Source: Gilvimarinus japonicus (GTDB lineage: Bacteria; Pseudomonadota; Gammaproteobacteria; Pseudomonadales; Cellvibrionaceae). Taken from it: a stretch of 64,000 bases of DNA. Location of the stretch: positions 2,108,001 to 2,172,000 of the forward strand of contig NZ_AP031500.1 of assembly GCF_042847215.1 (NCBI RefSeq), read 5' to 3'. Both the position numbers and the translations under genes were made by a program. Shown here piece by piece: positions 26,621-35,968 of the stretch. The notes below the pieces were generated by a model. That model made no database searches and was not told where the DNA came from. It saw only the letters and a program-made list of their open reading frames with translations. Each line of letters starts with the position of its first letter. Position 1 is the first letter of the stretch.

Positions 26621-27469
26621 TTAATGTTTTTTATGATCGCTCAACACGCTTTTTAAATGTTTCTGCTGTGAGGTGGAGCTTGTTGTACGCGTTGCGTCGC
26701 GCCCGACTTTACTGGGCACCGAGGCGGCACTAAAGCCTCGCAGTTCAACATTGTTCCAGCGTGGCTTGAGTGGCAATACGGCTGGCACATCTTTGCGCAC
26801 GGTCACAGCGTAATAATTGCCCCAAGGCGCTCCGATACGCCGCAACCAGGACTCAATGCTGCGCTGGTTGTTTTTAGAGCGGGGCCAAAATTGGCCGCGG
26901 GTTACGCTAACCGGCACTAAATCCAGCAGTTTGCACCAGTCGTGTAAACGACCCCAGCGCAGGCTCTGGTGGCCACCCTCAGGCGCATTGCCAAACCAGC
27001 TGCGCAAAAAGCGCAAAGCGCCGCCAAGGCTCCAAGGATTAAAGCCGATAATAACAATATGACCACGGGCAATGGTTGCTCGGGCCACCTCGGCCAATAG
27101 TTGGTGGGGGGTTTGGCTAAAATCCAGCACGTGGTGCAGCACAAACACATCCACCGACTCAGGCGCTAGCGGCAACCGACCATAGTCGCAGCAGCCGGCC
27201 TCTGCACCGCCAGGCTGTGCGCAAGGGTTGAGCGCAAAGGTATGGGCAATGCGGCTATTACCGGTTAAGCGCAACCCACGGCCCACGCTAAGTTGGCACA
27301 AATGATACCCGAACAGGCAAGCAAGTGCTTGATCAATATCATCTTTTTCACACGCCAATAGCGCTTGCCCCGGCGCTGAGGCGAACCAATCGGTCAACGC
27401 TGGTACCGCCTCGGCTGCTGGCCGAACGTCGCGACGCGACTTGATGTTTTCTTTTACCCGCTCGAGCAT
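26621..27469 (-). CDS. YafS-like SAM-dependent methyltransferase
   Basis: About 282 residues of class I methyltransferase type. The SAM-binding motif I is degenerate (LSVGRGLRL), but later motifs are recognisable: LPLAPESVDVFVLHHVLDF and GHIVIIGFNPWS. The position between gloB (divergent) and rnhA is that of E. coli yafS, which supports orthology. The target is unknown. The frame extends to 27589 over the gloB start, but the ATG at 27469 has GGAGG five bases upstream and is preferred. The C-terminal 50 residues are basic and low in complexity. Confidence 0.8.
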   Translation of the reverse strand: MLERVKENIKSRRDVRPAAEAVPALTDWFASAPGQALLACEKDDIDQALACLFGYHLCQLSVGRGLRLTGNSRIAHTFALNPCAQPGGAEAGCCDYGRLPLAPESVDVFVLHHVLDFSQTPHQLLAEVARATIARGHIVIIGFNPWSLGGALRFLRSWFGNAPEGGHQSLRWGRLHDWCKLLDLVPVSVTRGQFWPRSKNNQRSIESWLRRIGAPWGNYYAVTVRKDVPAVLPLKPRWNNVELRGFSAASVPSKVGRDATRTTSSTSQQKHLKSVLSDHKKH

Positions 27470-27555
27470 GTGCACCTCCACGGTATGATCTCGCCTCTTT
27501 AGCCTGATAAAATACCAGTATTCGTCAGTGCAAAGAAGCCAACCGGAGTGAGAGT

Positions 27556-28335
27556 ATGCAGATTTATGGCCTACCGGCACTTGAGACAAATTATTTTTGG
27601 CTGTTACAGCCAGACCCTAAAAGCTCAGATGCCTATATATTTGACCCGGGCGATGCCGCGCCCGTGCTCGCCGCGCTCAAACAACGCGAACTCACTCTGG
27701 CAGGTATTGTACTCACCCACCACCACTGGGATCACACAGACGGCATCGACGAGCTACTCGAACACCACCAAGTGCCGGTTTACGGCCCACACAGCACGCG
27801 CATCCCGCAGGTGACGCAGCCATTGGCGGAGGGAGATACCCTTGAACTTGGCGGCACCCAGTGGCGTATTCTGGCCACACCCGGCCACACTCTCGACCAT
27901 ATCGTTTACTACCGGCCCGACGCCAAACCCAACGGTGTGCTGATTGCCGGTGACACACTTTTTGCCGGTGGCTGTGGCCGAATGTTTGAAGGCGACCCCG
28001 AGCGGTTTCAGCAGTCTTTGGATAAGCTCGCACAGTTACCCGCTAATACCACCCTGTATTGCTCCCACGAGTACACCGTGGCCAACTTGGTATTTGCCCA
28101 AGCCGTCGAGCCCGAAAACCCCGATATTGCCGCGCGACTTAACAGTGCGCGCAAAAAGCGCGAGCAGCACCAGCCAACCGTTCCCAGCACGATTGCCCTA
28201 GAACTTGCCACCAACCCCTTTTTACGGTGCACGCAGGCCCCGGTGGTAGCCAGCGCCAGCGAATACAGCGGCTGCTCGCAAGACTCCGCCGCCGATGTAT
28301 TCGCAGTCTTAAGGCGCTGGAAAGACGGTTTCTAA
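27556..28335 (+). CDS. gloB: Hydroxyacylglutathione hydrolase (glyoxalase II)
   Basis: A 259-residue metallo-beta-lactamase-fold enzyme that hydrolyses S-lactoylglutathione, completing methylglyoxal detoxification. The metal motif THHHWDHTDG is near residue 54, followed by PGHTLDHIVYY, GDTLFAGGCGR and CSHEYTVANL, as in glyoxalase II. Length is standard. It is divergent from the yafS-like gene and lies before mltD, the same order as in E. coli. An AACCGGAGTGAG stretch precedes the ATG and includes the ribosome site. Cytoplasmic; needs glutathione from glyoxalase I, whose gene is not in the window. Confidence 0.96.
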   Translation: MQIYGLPALETNYFWLLQPDPKSSDAYIFDPGDAAPVLAALKQRELTLAGIVLTHHHWDHTDGIDELLEHHQVPVYGPHSTRIPQVTQPLAEGDTLELGGTQWRILATPGHTLDHIVYYRPDAKPNGVLIAGDTLFAGGCGRMFEGDPERFQQSLDKLAQLPANTTLYCSHEYTVANLVFAQAVEPENPDIAARLNSARKKREQHQPTVPSTIALELATNPFLRCTQAPVVASASEYSGCSQDSAADVFAVLRRWKDGF

Positions 28336-28340
28336 GCCAA

Positions 28341-28369
28341 TTGACCCAGAAGAGCCAAACCCCTAGAAT
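28341..28369 (+). promoter_or_regulatory. Probable sigma-70 promoter of mltD
   Basis: TTGACC (28341-28346) and TAGAAT (28364-28369) are 17 bases apart, close to consensus. The predicted start lies about 67 bases before the mltD ATG and just after gloB. Confidence 0.65.
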
Positions 28370-28442
28370 CGGCTGAATTTCGCGCGAATAATAGGATGTT
28401 AGCAAGCGTGAACCATTTACGCTAAAACGCTAAAGTGACTCA

Positions 28443-30032
28443 ATGACTGCTGTATCTCGTATTGCCCTACTGTGCTTATTTTCAGTGATTTTAAACGGAT
28501 GCAGCAGCATCCTCGCCGAAAACGACGACTTTCAAGAACCTATTGGCGCAGACGATGAGGCGCCGGAAGAAACCCAGCCGGTAGCCGTTAGCGCACCCCC
28601 TATTGCCGCTCCCAAGCCCGCCCCTGCCGAGCTAACGCTGCTCGATCGCATGACGGCCGGCTTTGTTTTGTCTGAGCTAGATCACAAACGTATCAATCAA
28701 TATGAGAGCTGGTACGCAAGCCACCCAGAATACATAGACCGCGTATTTGAGCGCGGCCAACGCTACCTTTACTACATTGTTCAACGCCTAGAAGAGGAAG
28801 GCCTGCCATTAGAAATAGCCCTGCTGCCTGTGGTGGAAAGCGCCTTCGACCCATTTGCCTACTCTCACGCGACCGCTGCAGGTATGTGGCAGTTTATGTC
28901 TGGCACCGCCGGCGATTACGGCTTAAAAGAAAACTGGTGGTACGACGGTCGACGCGATGTAGTGGCCTCAACCAACGCTGCCATTAGCTACTTAAAGCGA
29001 ATGCACTCGCTGTTCGACGGTGACTGGCTGTTGGCCCTGGCCGCTTACAACACCGGACAAGGCCGTTTGGCGCGCGCCATCAGGGCTAATAAACGCGCGG
29101 GTAAACCTACTGACTTTTGGTCGCTCAAGCTCCCGCGCGAAACCCAGGCGTACGTCCCACAACTGCTGGCGCTCTCTCAAGTAGTGGCAAACCCTAAACA
29201 CTACAAAATTACCTTACCTGAGATCTCCAACGCACCCTATTTTGTCGCTATCGATATCGGCTCGCAGCTCGATTTAGCCCAAGCCGCTGAGCTGGCCGAC
29301 ATCACAATGGAGGAGCTCTACCTATTAAACCCCGGCTTTAACCGCTGGGCGACGGACCCGGCCGGCCCGCACCGGCTGCTGATACCCAGCACACACGCCG
29401 AAAGCTTTACTGCGGCATTGGCCGGAGTGGAGCCATCCCAACGCATCAGTTGGGAGCGGTACAAAATTCGTTCGGGTGACAGTCTTATCCGCATTGCCAA
29501 CAACCACAACACCAGTGTAGAGGCCCTTAAAAGCGCTAATCAGTTGCGCTCGTCGCGCATTCGCGCCGGCGATGTATTGCTGATTCCAACGGCCAGCGCT
29601 GGTGCCGATTACTACGAGCTGAGCGCGATCCAGCGCCAACTCGGCACCCAAAGCCGATCTAAGAGCACTAGCGGCGAGAAAATCAGCTACACCGTGCGCA
29701 AGGGCGATAGCTTTTGGCGAATTGCCAATAACCATCAAGTCAGTGTCAGCTCGTTGGCGCGCTGGAACGGCATGTCGCCGCGCGACACCATTAAACCTGG
29801 GCAAAAGCTGGTGGTGTGGAGCAAAAATGTTAAGGACCAAACCGGCGATGACGATGCTGTGGTGCGCAAGCTATCCTACAAAGTAAGAAACGGCGATTCG
29901 TTGGCGCGGATTGCCAGTCGCTTTAACGTCAGCATTAAAGATATTACCCGCTGGAACAAAGTATCGACTAAAAAATACATTCACCCCGGCCAGCAACTTA
30001 CCCTATTTGTTGACGTTACAAAGGGTCATTAG
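28443..30032 (+). CDS. mltD: Membrane-bound lytic murein transglycosylase D
   Basis: A 529-residue lipoprotein that cleaves peptidoglycan strands with formation of 1,6-anhydro ends. The signal peptide ends in a lipobox with Cys20 (ILNGC). The SLT/GH23 domain has its catalytic Glu132 in VVESAFDPFAYS, followed by AAGMWQFM and LALAAYNTGQG. Three LysM repeats for glycan binding start near residues 340 (YKIRSGDSL), 416 (YTVRKGDSF) and 473 (YKVRNGDSL). Pro/Ala-rich spacer after the lipobox. It follows gloB as in E. coli. Its 3' end overlaps the yejF 3' end by 17 bases on opposite strands. Confidence 0.96.
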   Translation: MTAVSRIALLCLFSVILNGCSSILAENDDFQEPIGADDEAPEETQPVAVSAPPIAAPKPAPAELTLLDRMTAGFVLSELDHKRINQYESWYASHPEYIDRVFERGQRYLYYIVQRLEEEGLPLEIALLPVVESAFDPFAYSHATAAGMWQFMSGTAGDYGLKENWWYDGRRDVVASTNAAISYLKRMHSLFDGDWLLALAAYNTGQGRLARAIRANKRAGKPTDFWSLKLPRETQAYVPQLLALSQVVANPKHYKITLPEISNAPYFVAIDIGSQLDLAQAAELADITMEELYLLNPGFNRWATDPAGPHRLLIPSTHAESFTAALAGVEPSQRISWERYKIRSGDSLIRIANNHNTSVEALKSANQLRSSRIRAGDVLLIPTASAGADYYELSAIQRQLGTQSRSKSTSGEKISYTVRKGDSFWRIANNHQVSVSSLARWNGMSPRDTIKPGQKLVVWSKNVKDQTGDDDAVVRKLSYKVRNGDSLARIASRFNVSIKDITRWNKVSTKKYIHPGQQLTLFVDVTKGH

Positions 30033-31629
30033 CTGCCGCTAGTAAGGCTTTAGAATAGGGGTGCTGCGGCTGGTTAAATATACGCTCGGCAGCGCCCTGC
30101 TCTACCACCTTGCCATCTTTCATAATCATAATGCGATGGCTCATGGAGCGTACGACGCTGAGGTCGTGACTGATAAACAAATAGGATAAACCGTACTCGC
30201 GCTGCAGTCGCTGCAACAAATCAACAATGTCTTTTTGCACCGAACGGTCCAGTGCCGAGGTCGGCTCATCAAGCACCAACAAGCGTGGTTTTAACACCAG
30301 CGCGCGAGCAATAGCGATACGCTGACGTTGACCACCGGAAAACTCGTTGGGGTAACGGTGGCGCAATTCAGGATCGAGCTGAACCTCGCGCATCGCGTCA
30401 ATCACGCGCGCTTCCAATTCTGTTTTACTATAACGCTCGTGTACTTTTAACCCCTCAGCGATAATTTGCAGCACTGACATTCGCGGGCTCAAGCTGGCGA
30501 ACGGGTCCTGAAATATCATCTGAATATGACGTCGTAAAGGTTTCATTTGCTTGGCGCTAAGGTGCAATAAGTTACGCGAGGCGTTTTCGCCAGCAAGAGT
30601 AAAGTGCACGTCACCCTCACACTTAATCAGCTGCAACACAGAGCGCCCTAATGTGGTTTTACCTGAGCCACTCTCGCCCACAATGCCCAGAGTTTCGCCT
30701 TCAGCCAATGTAAAACTAATATCATCTACGGCTTTAACGTAGTGCTTTACTCGCCGCAACAACCCTGTACTAACACCAAACCAAGTACGCAAATGATCGA
30801 CCGTTAATAACGGGTTAGCTTGTGCAAGTGGCGCTGGCGGTGCGCCCGGCTCTGCCGCCAGCAGCTGCCGGGCATAGTCGGTTTTAGGGTTATCAAACAC
30901 CTCGGCGGTTGCGCCACGCTCTAAAAGCTCACCGCGACGCATAATCATCACTCTGTCTGCCAACTTGCGTACGATCCCCAAGTCATGGGTAATAAACAAC
31001 ACCGACATCCCCAACTCTTTTTGCAGACGCTTTAAAAGACGTAAAATTTGCGCCTGTACGGTTACATCGAGAGCGGTGGTCGGCTCATCGGCAATCAGTA
31101 AGTCCGGCTCGTTTATCAGCGCCATAGCGATCATCACACGCTGGCGCTCACCGCCACTTAATTCGTGCGGAAGCGCACTCAAGCGTTGCTCGGCATTGCG
31201 AATCTCAACTCTTTGCAACCACTCCAGCACTTTAGGGCGCGCTGCCGCGCGCTTTGTACCTTTGTGTAAATACAGCGATTCAGACAACTGCTTTTCAATG
31301 CTCTGCAGCGGATTTAAACTCGTCATCGGCTCCTGAAAGATCATTCCAATAGAGCCACCGCGAATCCGATTTAGATGTCGCTCGTCCGCGCGCAACAAAT
31401 CGTGCCCAGCAAACGATATTTGCCCCGAGTCATACCGCACAGCGCTGGGGTTGAGTAAGCGCAAAATAGACTGCGCAGTAACGGACTTACCCGAGCCGCT
31501 CTCACCCACCAGTGCCAACACTTCACCGGGTAAAACATCAAAACTAACATCGCGTACCGCAGGTGTCGCATCGGTCGCCCCATGGAAGGTTAAGGTAAGG
31601 TTGGTAATACTAAGTAAAGGCTGATTCAT
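30016..31629 (-). CDS. yejF: Peptide ABC transporter ATP-binding protein YejF
   Basis: About 537 residues with two fused ABC ATPase domains, each complete: Walker A GESGSGKSVTA and GESGSGKTTLG, signatures LSGGERQR and FSGGQRQR, Walker B LLIADEPTTALD and LLVLDEPTSALD. It energises the YejABE importer of oligopeptides, used in E. coli for microcin C uptake. The frame opens at 31686 within yejE, but the ATG at 31629 starts MNQPLLSI like other YejF proteins. It lies seven bases after yejE. If yejE is really broken, this ATPase would lack one permease partner. Confidence 0.94.
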   Translation of the reverse strand: MNQPLLSITNLTLTFHGATDATPAVRDVSFDVLPGEVLALVGESGSGKSVTAQSILRLLNPSAVRYDSGQISFAGHDLLRADERHLNRIRGGSIGMIFQEPMTSLNPLQSIEKQLSESLYLHKGTKRAAARPKVLEWLQRVEIRNAEQRLSALPHELSGGERQRVMIAMALINEPDLLIADEPTTALDVTVQAQILRLLKRLQKELGMSVLFITHDLGIVRKLADRVMIMRRGELLERGATAEVFDNPKTDYARQLLAAEPGAPPAPLAQANPLLTVDHLRTWFGVSTGLLRRVKHYVKAVDDISFTLAEGETLGIVGESGSGKTTLGRSVLQLIKCEGDVHFTLAGENASRNLLHLSAKQMKPLRRHIQMIFQDPFASLSPRMSVLQIIAEGLKVHERYSKTELEARVIDAMREVQLDPELRHRYPNEFSGGQRQRIAIARALVLKPRLLVLDEPTSALDRSVQKDIVDLLQRLQREYGLSYLFISHDLSVVRSMSHRIMIMKDGKVVEQGAAERIFNQPQHPYSKALLAAANDPL

Positions 31630-31636
31630 AATCGCT

Positions 31637-32668
31637 CTAGCGAGTGCGGTTAGGGTCAACGGCATCTCGTACCGCCTCGCCCACAAACACTAACAAGGTT
31701 AATAATAACGATAAAACCACAAACACCGACAGTCCGATCCAAGGCGCGTGCAAATTATTTTTTCCCTGACTCACCATCTCCCCGAGGGATGCAGAGCCCG
31801 GTGGCAAACCAAAACCGAGAAAATCCAAAGCGGTTAGACTGGTCACACCACCCACCAGCAAAAACGGAATAAAGGTAATGGTGGCCACCATCGCGTTGGG
31901 CAACAAATGGCGCCACATTATCGCAGCATTTGAAACGCCCATGGAGCGCGCCGCCAACACATACTCAAAGTTTCTCGCGCGTAAAAATTCTGCCCGTACC
32001 ACGCCCACTAAAGACATCCAGCCAAACAGCAACAAGATCGTCAATAAAATCCAAAAGCTGGGTGACACCATACTGGCAATAATAATTAGCACAAACAGGG
32101 TTGGCACACTCGACCAAACCTCTAAAAATCGCTGCCCCACCAAATCCACTTTCCCGCCATAAAAGCCCTGAATCGCGCCTACCGCGATCCCTACCACAGA
32201 GGTAGCCAAGGTTAAAAACAGCCCAAAAATAACAGAAATACGGAATCCATAAATAAGACGCGCCAAAATATCACGGCCAAGATCATCGGTACCTAACCAG
32301 TTTTCAACGCTAGGCGGGCTGGGAGCGGGAGTCGGCAGATTTTAATTAATAGCACGATAATCAAAGCGGATCGGCGGCCAAAGCATCCAGCCTGAGTCAT
32401 TGATGAGTTCGGCGATATAGTCGTCCCGGTAGTCGGCCGCGACATCAAAATCACCGCCAAAGTCCAATTCGGAATACTCTTTAACAACTGGAAAGTACCA
32501 CTCGCCCTCGTGCTGTATAATAAGCGGAACATTATTCGCCAGCACATCCGCTAATAAGCTTGCGCCAAATAAGGCCAGAAATATCCACAAGCTGTAATTG
32601 CCGCGACGATTATTTTTAAACCGGCGCCAGCGCTCACGATTAATAGGGCTTAAATTCATGAAACTCAT
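31637..32668 (-). pseudogene. yejE: Peptide ABC transporter permease YejE, interrupted by one in-frame TAA
   Basis: The reading frame codes for 344 codons, the normal YejE length, except that codon 109 (32344-32342) is TAA. Residues 1-108 hold the first membrane helix and the periplasmic segment ending WPPIRFDYRAIN. Immediately after the stop the same frame continues NLPTPAPSPP, ENWLGTDDLGRDILARLIYG and the remaining five helices, with the permease loop EAFLRARN-type region and FGFGLPP. There is no frameshift. The rest of the operon is intact. A real nonsense mutation, a sequencing error, or reinitiation at a TTG (32266) are all possible. The C-terminal piece would lack the first helix, so it is probably not functional by itself. 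Confidence 0.85.
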
Positions 32669-32671
32669 GCC

Positions 32672-33757
32672 TTAACGGGACTCAAAGTCTATGCGTGGAT
32701 CAACCCAGGTGTAGGCAAGATCGCTGATAATACCAATGAGCAACCCTAAAAGACTAAAGATATACAAGGTGCCAAACATTACCGGGTAATCACGCTGCAA
32801 CGTAGACTCAAAGCCCAGCAGCCCAAGCCCTTCGAGGGAAAAAATCACCTCAATCAGCAACGAGCCGGTAAAAAACATGCTGATAAAGGTCGCCGGGAAC
32901 CCAGCAATAATAATCAGCATGGCATTGCGAAACACGTGTTTGTACAAAATACGCCGTTCGCCCGCGCCTTTGGCGCGAGCGGTAATTACATATTGTTTAT
33001 TGATTTCATCGAGAAAAGAATTTTTAGTTAGCATTGTGAGCGTGGCAAAGCCACCCACCACTAACGCCAGAACTGGCAATGTTAAATGCCAAAAATAATC
33101 ACCTATTTTTTGATACCAAGTCAGCTCAGAAAAGTTGGACGACACTAGCCCTCTCAGCGGAAACCAGTCTAAATAACTGCCGCCGGCAAAGACAATAATC
33201 AGCAAAATAGCAAACAAAAAGCCCGGTATCGCATTGCCTATCACGACTGCCCAACTGGTCCAAACATCAAAAGGCTGATGATGTTTAATGGCTTTACGAA
33301 TCCCCAATGGAATAGAGATAAAGTAAATAATAAGCGTGCTCCACAAGCCCAGAGAAATAGAGACCGGCAAGCGCTCTACAATCAACCCTAGCACAGTATT
33401 GGCTTTAAACAGGCTATCGCCAAAATCAAAGCTTAAGTAATCACCCAGCATCGTAAAGTAGCGCTCAAACAAAGGCTTATCGAAGCCAAACTGCTGTTCG
33501 ATTTCGGCAATCACCTCAGGGTCTAAGCCACGGCCCGCGCGGGACTCCTGGTTCTGCCGAGCTAAGCCTCCGGCGTCAGAATCGCCGGCATTGCCGGTAA
33601 CACGCTCTAAGCTCGCCCCGCCCATACCCAGCATGTTGGCGATAGCTTGATCGACCGGACCGCCGGGAGCTGCCTGTATAATAAAAAAGTTTAAAGTGAT
33701 AATCGCCAGCAATGTGGGAATAATTAACAACAGCCGGCGAACAATATATGCGCCCAA
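32672..33757 (-). CDS. yejB: Peptide ABC transporter permease YejB
   Basis: A 361-residue inner-membrane permease of the DppB/YejB type. The N-terminal helix (about residues 8-28) is followed by a periplasmic stretch (PGGPVDQAIANMLGMGG) and five more helices with the permease motif AKGAGERRILYKHVFRNA in the cytoplasmic loop near 265-285, which docks to the ATPase. It pairs with YejE to form the membrane channel. It starts 24 bases after yejA ends and its stop is three bases before the yejE start, so the genes form one operon yejA-B-E-F. Confidence 0.95.
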   Translation of the reverse strand: MGAYIVRRLLLIIPTLLAIITLNFFIIQAAPGGPVDQAIANMLGMGGASLERVTGNAGDSDAGGLARQNQESRAGRGLDPEVIAEIEQQFGFDKPLFERYFTMLGDYLSFDFGDSLFKANTVLGLIVERLPVSISLGLWSTLIIYFISIPLGIRKAIKHHQPFDVWTSWAVVIGNAIPGFLFAILLIIVFAGGSYLDWFPLRGLVSSNFSELTWYQKIGDYFWHLTLPVLALVVGGFATLTMLTKNSFLDEINKQYVITARAKGAGERRILYKHVFRNAMLIIIAGFPATFISMFFTGSLLIEVIFSLEGLGLLGFESTLQRDYPVMFGTLYIFSLLGLLIGIISDLAYTWVDPRIDFESR

Positions 33758-33781
33758 ATCTAACGACCTCTATTACCAATG

Positions 33782-35626
33782 CTAATTTGGCTTCTTACCT
33801 AACGATTCTGCTTTATCTGGGTCGTACCACCAGCTATCAAGACCAATGGCGTATTTGGGGCGGGTATCTGGGCGCGAAAATTTATTCCAATGGGCGATAC
33901 GAAAACTTTTAGAGTGCCACTGAGGAATGACATAATAGTTCCACAACGCTACTCGGTCAAAAACATGGCCTAGCGCTAAAAGACGCTCTTCATCTTCTTG
34001 AGACGCTTCAATCTTCTCTAATAAATCATCAATCACAGGATTACTCACACCCGCTTGATTGTAAGTCGAATCCATATAGTCAGTGTGCCAACGTAGTTTC
34101 ATATTCGATGATGGGTACGGCATTGCGCTATAGCCCTGTGGAGTCATATCAAAATCGCGCGAGCGCAAACGATTGAGGTATTGAGTCGTGTCCACCATAC
34201 GGACACTAACATCAATGCCCACTCGTTCGAGATTGCGTTTAAAAGGCAGAACCACTCGCTCCATGGATGGAGAGTAAAGCAATATCTCAAAGGAAAATGG
34301 CTTGTCTGTTTTAGTATTGACTAGCTTTTTATCTTTAAGCTCCCACCCGGCCTCTTTAAGTAAGCGCAGTGCTTGGCGCATTTCATTGCGAATATTGCCA
34401 TCGCCCTTGGTTTTATTCGGACGCCAAACATCACTAAAAACCTCTTTAGGCAGCTGATCCCTGTACTTAGAGAGTATCTCCAGTTCTAACCCATCGGGCT
34501 TACCCTGCGCCTTATAGGGGGTATTTTCAAAATAGCTAGTGTTGCGTGTATACGATGAATAGAAGAGGTTTTTATTCAACCACTCAAAATCCAATAGATA
34601 ATTTAACGCCTCGCGAACACGACGATCTTTAAACGGTTCTCGCTGGATGTTAAACACAAACGCCTGCATAGGCTGAGGAATCTTATGCTGTAACTCTTCT
34701 TTTATAATATTGCCATTTTTAACGGCTGGAACGTCGTAGCCTTCGGCCCACTGTTTAGCAACATTTTCTCGACGAAAGTCAAACTCACCCGCCTTAAAGG
34801 CCTCTAATGCCACCGTATCATCACGGTAATAATCGTAGCGAATACGTTTAAAGTTTTGCTGCCCTTTACGGCTAGGCAAATCTGCAGCCCAATATTCGTC
34901 GATTAGCTCATAGGTGGCAAACTGCCCCATCTTGTAATCGACTACTCTATAAGCACCACTACCTAAAGGTGGCTCATTGAGTGGCTCACTAAGGTCTCGG
35001 TCCGCCCAATATTGTTTGGGTAAAATATTAAAACTCGCCAACCCAGCTATGTAATCTCGATTGCTCTTCGAAAATATAAACTTGACCTTATGAGGACTTA
35101 GCGCCGTAACGTTTTTCACGTCTTTATAGTAGTTTTTAACAAAGGATACACCTTGATCCATAAACTTGTTAAAACTAAACACCACATCATCAGCAGTGAT
35201 AGCCGTGCCATCTTGAAAGCGCGCCTCAGGGTTTAAATTAAACGCGACCCACGTGTAATCTTCGGGGTACTCAATGCTCTCGGCTATTAAGGGATACAAA
35301 ACCCCTATCTCATCGTCGCTGTCGACCATTAGTGTGTCATAAAACGCTTCGCTGTTAACTTCGGCATCGCCGCGAGAGGCATAGCGATTGAAGCTGTCAT
35401 AAGTACCAATCGTCGCGAGAACCAACTCTCCCCCTTTGGGGGCCTCGGGGTTTACATAGTCAAAATGGCTGAAATCGGCCGGATACTTCGCCTCGCCATG
35501 GTCGGCGAACGCGTGAGACTTAATTACCTTAACACTGTTAGCGCCACCTTCGGAGTCGGCGGCAAACACCGCACAAGCCGCAAAGCTTAATGTCAGCGAG
35601 ACTAATACGTTTCTCAGAAACTTCAT
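33782..35626 (-). CDS. yejA: Periplasmic oligopeptide-binding protein YejA
   Basis: A 614-residue solute-binding family 5 protein with a signal peptide (about residues 1-22, AVFA cleavage) and the typical YejA sequence AFADHGEAKYPADFSHFDYVNP, APKGGELVLA and EKFYDTL-like region near the N-terminus. It delivers peptides to YejBE in the inner membrane. Length is normal for YejA. It is the first gene of the yej operon on the minus strand. A 340-base region separates it from the divergent CheC-like gene. Confidence 0.94.
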   Translation of the reverse strand: MKFLRNVLVSLTLSFAACAVFAADSEGGANSVKVIKSHAFADHGEAKYPADFSHFDYVNPEAPKGGELVLATIGTYDSFNRYASRGDAEVNSEAFYDTLMVDSDDEIGVLYPLIAESIEYPEDYTWVAFNLNPEARFQDGTAITADDVVFSFNKFMDQGVSFVKNYYKDVKNVTALSPHKVKFIFSKSNRDYIAGLASFNILPKQYWADRDLSEPLNEPPLGSGAYRVVDYKMGQFATYELIDEYWAADLPSRKGQQNFKRIRYDYYRDDTVALEAFKAGEFDFRRENVAKQWAEGYDVPAVKNGNIIKEELQHKIPQPMQAFVFNIQREPFKDRRVREALNYLLDFEWLNKNLFYSSYTRNTSYFENTPYKAQGKPDGLELEILSKYRDQLPKEVFSDVWRPNKTKGDGNIRNEMRQALRLLKEAGWELKDKKLVNTKTDKPFSFEILLYSPSMERVVLPFKRNLERVGIDVSVRMVDTTQYLNRLRSRDFDMTPQGYSAMPYPSSNMKLRWHTDYMDSTYNQAGVSNPVIDDLLEKIEASQEDEERLLALGHVFDRVALWNYYVIPQWHSKSFRIAHWNKFSRPDTRPKYAIGLDSWWYDPDKAESLGKKPN

Positions 35627-35968
35627 GGTGCACTACTCCGTACTAATATTCGCGTTTGGGGTCAACTCGTCTGCGTCAGGCGCACCAGAGTACATTATCA
35701 GGGCGATTTACGATGCGAATTTGGACAACAGAAAAACGATTTTGTTAAGGGCCCACATCACCACTTACAACGCGAAGTGAGGGGCCCGGAGCCATTGAGT
35801 GTAGCGAGGCGCTGGCGCGCTGACAATAGCCTCGACTAGGTTCGTCTAACGGAGGGGTAAATCTGCCCAGAAGACAGACACTAGGCTGCATAAATGCTAG
35901 TATTGGGGTGACGGCAGCCAACTTGAATGCCTGTTATAATGCGGTTACACGATAAAAAGACCCAAGAC
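35627..35968. promoter_or_regulatory. yejA/cheC-like divergent region
   Basis: No gene is seen. A plus-strand extended -10, TGTTATAAT (35932-35940), lies 29 bases before the preferred ATG of the CheC-like gene and overlaps two earlier possible ATGs (35927, 35939), arguing against them. An imperfect hairpin at 35749-35787 pairs GGGCCC with GGGCCC and CACTT with AAGTG, in the yejA upstream side. No clear yejA promoter was found. Confidence 0.5.

Noticed and set aside
29325..29840. 171-residue open frame antisense to mltD
   Set aside because: Overlaps the LysM region of mltD. No supporting signals.
32293..32547. 84-residue frame across the yejE interruption, suggesting a frameshift
   Set aside because: Both yejE parts read in the same frame, so the fault is a single stop codon and this overlapping frame is a shadow.
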